Shown here piece by piece: positions 63,322 to 64,000 of a stretch of 64,000 nt of DNA. Below the pieces are notes generated by a model. That model was not told the DNA's origin. It searched no databases and worked only from the letters and a program-made list of their open reading frames with translations. Both the position numbers and the translations under genes were made by a program. Positions within the stretch are counted from its first letter, which is position 1. Each line of letters begins with the position of its first letter. This stretch comes from Luteibacter sp. (GTDB lineage Bacteria; Pseudomonadota; Gammaproteobacteria; Xanthomonadales; Rhodanobacteraceae), in assembly GCF_009912395.1 (NCBI RefSeq), contig NZ_WNDO01000021.1, positions 1 to 64,000 on the forward strand. Direction: 5' to 3'.

Positions 63322-63840
63322 ATGAATACGGATGCAGACATGGCCGTTTCGATCCCGCTTTCCGTCCGCGTACCCCAGGACGACTTCGAATGGCTGAGCG
63401 CCCTGACCGTCGACGGCGCCACCACGCCATCCGACAAGCTACGGGCGATCATCCAGAGCCACCGACGCGAGCTGGAAGGCACCGCCTCCTACGAAGCCGC
63501 GCTGGGTTGGTTGCGCCAGCGCGTGCAACCTCTCGCCCAGGAGGTGGCCTCCTATGAGCACCGATCCGGCGATCGTTCCGAAGCCATCGCGGCCGCGATG
63601 GAATGGGTACCCCAGCTCATGGCGCTACTGGTCTCCAGCCACGTGCCGGCCCTTGTGGAGAACGATGGCGAGCCGCGCCAGCTCGAAGAGCTCGTCCTCC
63701 AGAAATCGGCCGCCCTACTCGGCGCCCTGCTCCGCCTGGGCATCGGTGCCCCGCCGCCAACCTACTCGCCCGATGCCATCGATCGTCACGTATTTCCCCT
63801 CGGTCGCCTGATCGACGCGGTACGCGTCGCCCGCGGTTGA
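63322..63840 (+). CDS. Conserved hypothetical protein upstream of pspA-like gene
   Basis: The 172-residue protein starts at ATG 63322, with a second Met seven codons in. It begins with a short strand ([10 protein letters not shown]) and continues with long amphipathic helices: [33 protein letters not shown] and [20 protein letters not shown]. The start resembles a short ribbon-helix-helix-like regulator entry, but that is a weak impression. No ribosome site is visible and a TATACA box lies directly before the ATG, so the message may be leaderless. The next gene, PspA-like, starts 31 bases after its stop, suggesting a shared operon. Confidence 0.7.
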   Translation: MNTDADMAVSIPLSVRVPQDDFEWLSALTVDGATTPSDKLRAIIQSHRRELEGTASYEAALGWLRQRVQPLAQEVASYEHRSGDRSEAIAAAMEWVPQLMALLVSSHVPALVENDGEPRQLEELVLQKSAALLGALLRLGIGAPPPTYSPDAIDRHVFPLGRLIDAVRVARG

Positions 63841-63871
63841 GCACCTGCGATAAACCGGTAAGGAGAAGCAC

Positions 63872-64000
63872 ATGGCTGACAGCCTGCAAGACCGTGTCGC
63901 AAGACTGGTAATGGGCGGGGCGCATGCCCTGATCGACAAGGTGGAAGGCCTCGCTCCCGAAGCGACGATGGCCCAGGCCATCCGCGAGATCGACGAGGTA
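63872..64000 (+). CDS. PspA/IM30-like protein, N-terminal part
   Basis: ATG 63872 follows AAGGAGAAGCAC, a strong ribosome site. The 43 residues before the window ends read MADSLQDRVARLVMGGAHAL and continue with IDKVEGLAPEATMAQAIREI. The pattern of an amphipathic first helix, a short break and QAIREIDE matches the start of PspA/IM30 proteins, which line the inner membrane under stress. The assignment depends on a short stretch, and the gene runs off the right edge. Confidence 0.6.
   Translation, partial: MADSLQDRVARLVMGGAHALIDKVEGLAPEATMAQAIREIDEV

Noticed and set aside
1-64000. CRISPR arrays, tRNA or rRNA genes, prophage
   Set aside because: I saw no regularly spaced direct repeats, cloverleaf sequences, rRNA landmarks or phage genes; the only mobile traces are the IS end and the REP-like repeats.

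Overview
The window reads as a chromosomal segment of a GC-rich gammaproteobacterium, most likely from the Xanthomonadales (Lysobacterales), Rhodanobacteraceae-like (Luteibacter or Dyella type). This is an inference from the gene types: an omptin, DUF4189 protein, FecI/FecR/TonB-receptor cassette, parC, dapE, PspA-like protein, and REP-like hairpins with a GTAG/GTGG head. No marker gene gives a species name.

Layout. 1-1.2 kb: the end of an IS3-family element (transposase start on the minus strand) abutting the truncated 3' end of an Ig-like-domain gene, then a REP-like hairpin and two small overlapping genes of unknown function. 1.6-8.7 kb: envelope and secreted proteins: a lipoprotein with the two Asp-Thr/Ser-Gly motifs of pepsin-type proteases, an omptin outer-membrane protease, a LysE-type exporter, a DUF4189 repeat protein, a YCF48/BNR-like propeller and a small beta-barrel protein.

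8.75-40.4 kb: one gene on the minus strand, about half of the window, encoding a nine-module non-ribosomal peptide synthetase of about 10,560 residues with a terminal thioesterase. I read the order as (half C)-C*-A-T / C-A-T / E/C-A-T / E/C-A-T / C-C*-A-T / E/C-A-T / E/C-A-T / C-A-T / E/C-A-T-TE. Specificity codes read by hand suggest Leu1, D-Ser2, D-Asn3, a branched-chain residue 4, D-Leu5, D-Asn6, Leu7, D-Gln8 and a branched-chain residue 9. There are no free-standing epimerase domains; D residues follow from the dual E/C domains. No MbtH, exporter, regulator or tailoring gene lies beside it. An AT-richer 0.8 kb gap separates it from a divergent GNAT acetyltransferase resembling streptothricin acetyltransferases.

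41.2-64 kb: mostly ordinary chromosomal genes: an exported RidA-like protein; a FecI-FecR-TonB receptor operon whose receptor gene is frameshifted at a run of six G/C; PhzF; an endonuclease/phosphatase-family protein; an acyltransferase-3 membrane protein; parC; a NUDIX hydrolase; a coupled phosphodiester glycosidase-penicillin acylase pair; a YtcJ-type amidohydrolase; two tandem paralogous secreted proteins of unknown family; dapE; a small conserved protein; and the start of a PspA/IM30-like gene at the right edge.

The most notable content is the synthetase: its missing N-terminal half C domain, its two tandem-C modules, and the way its carrier domains change type with the downstream condensation domain.
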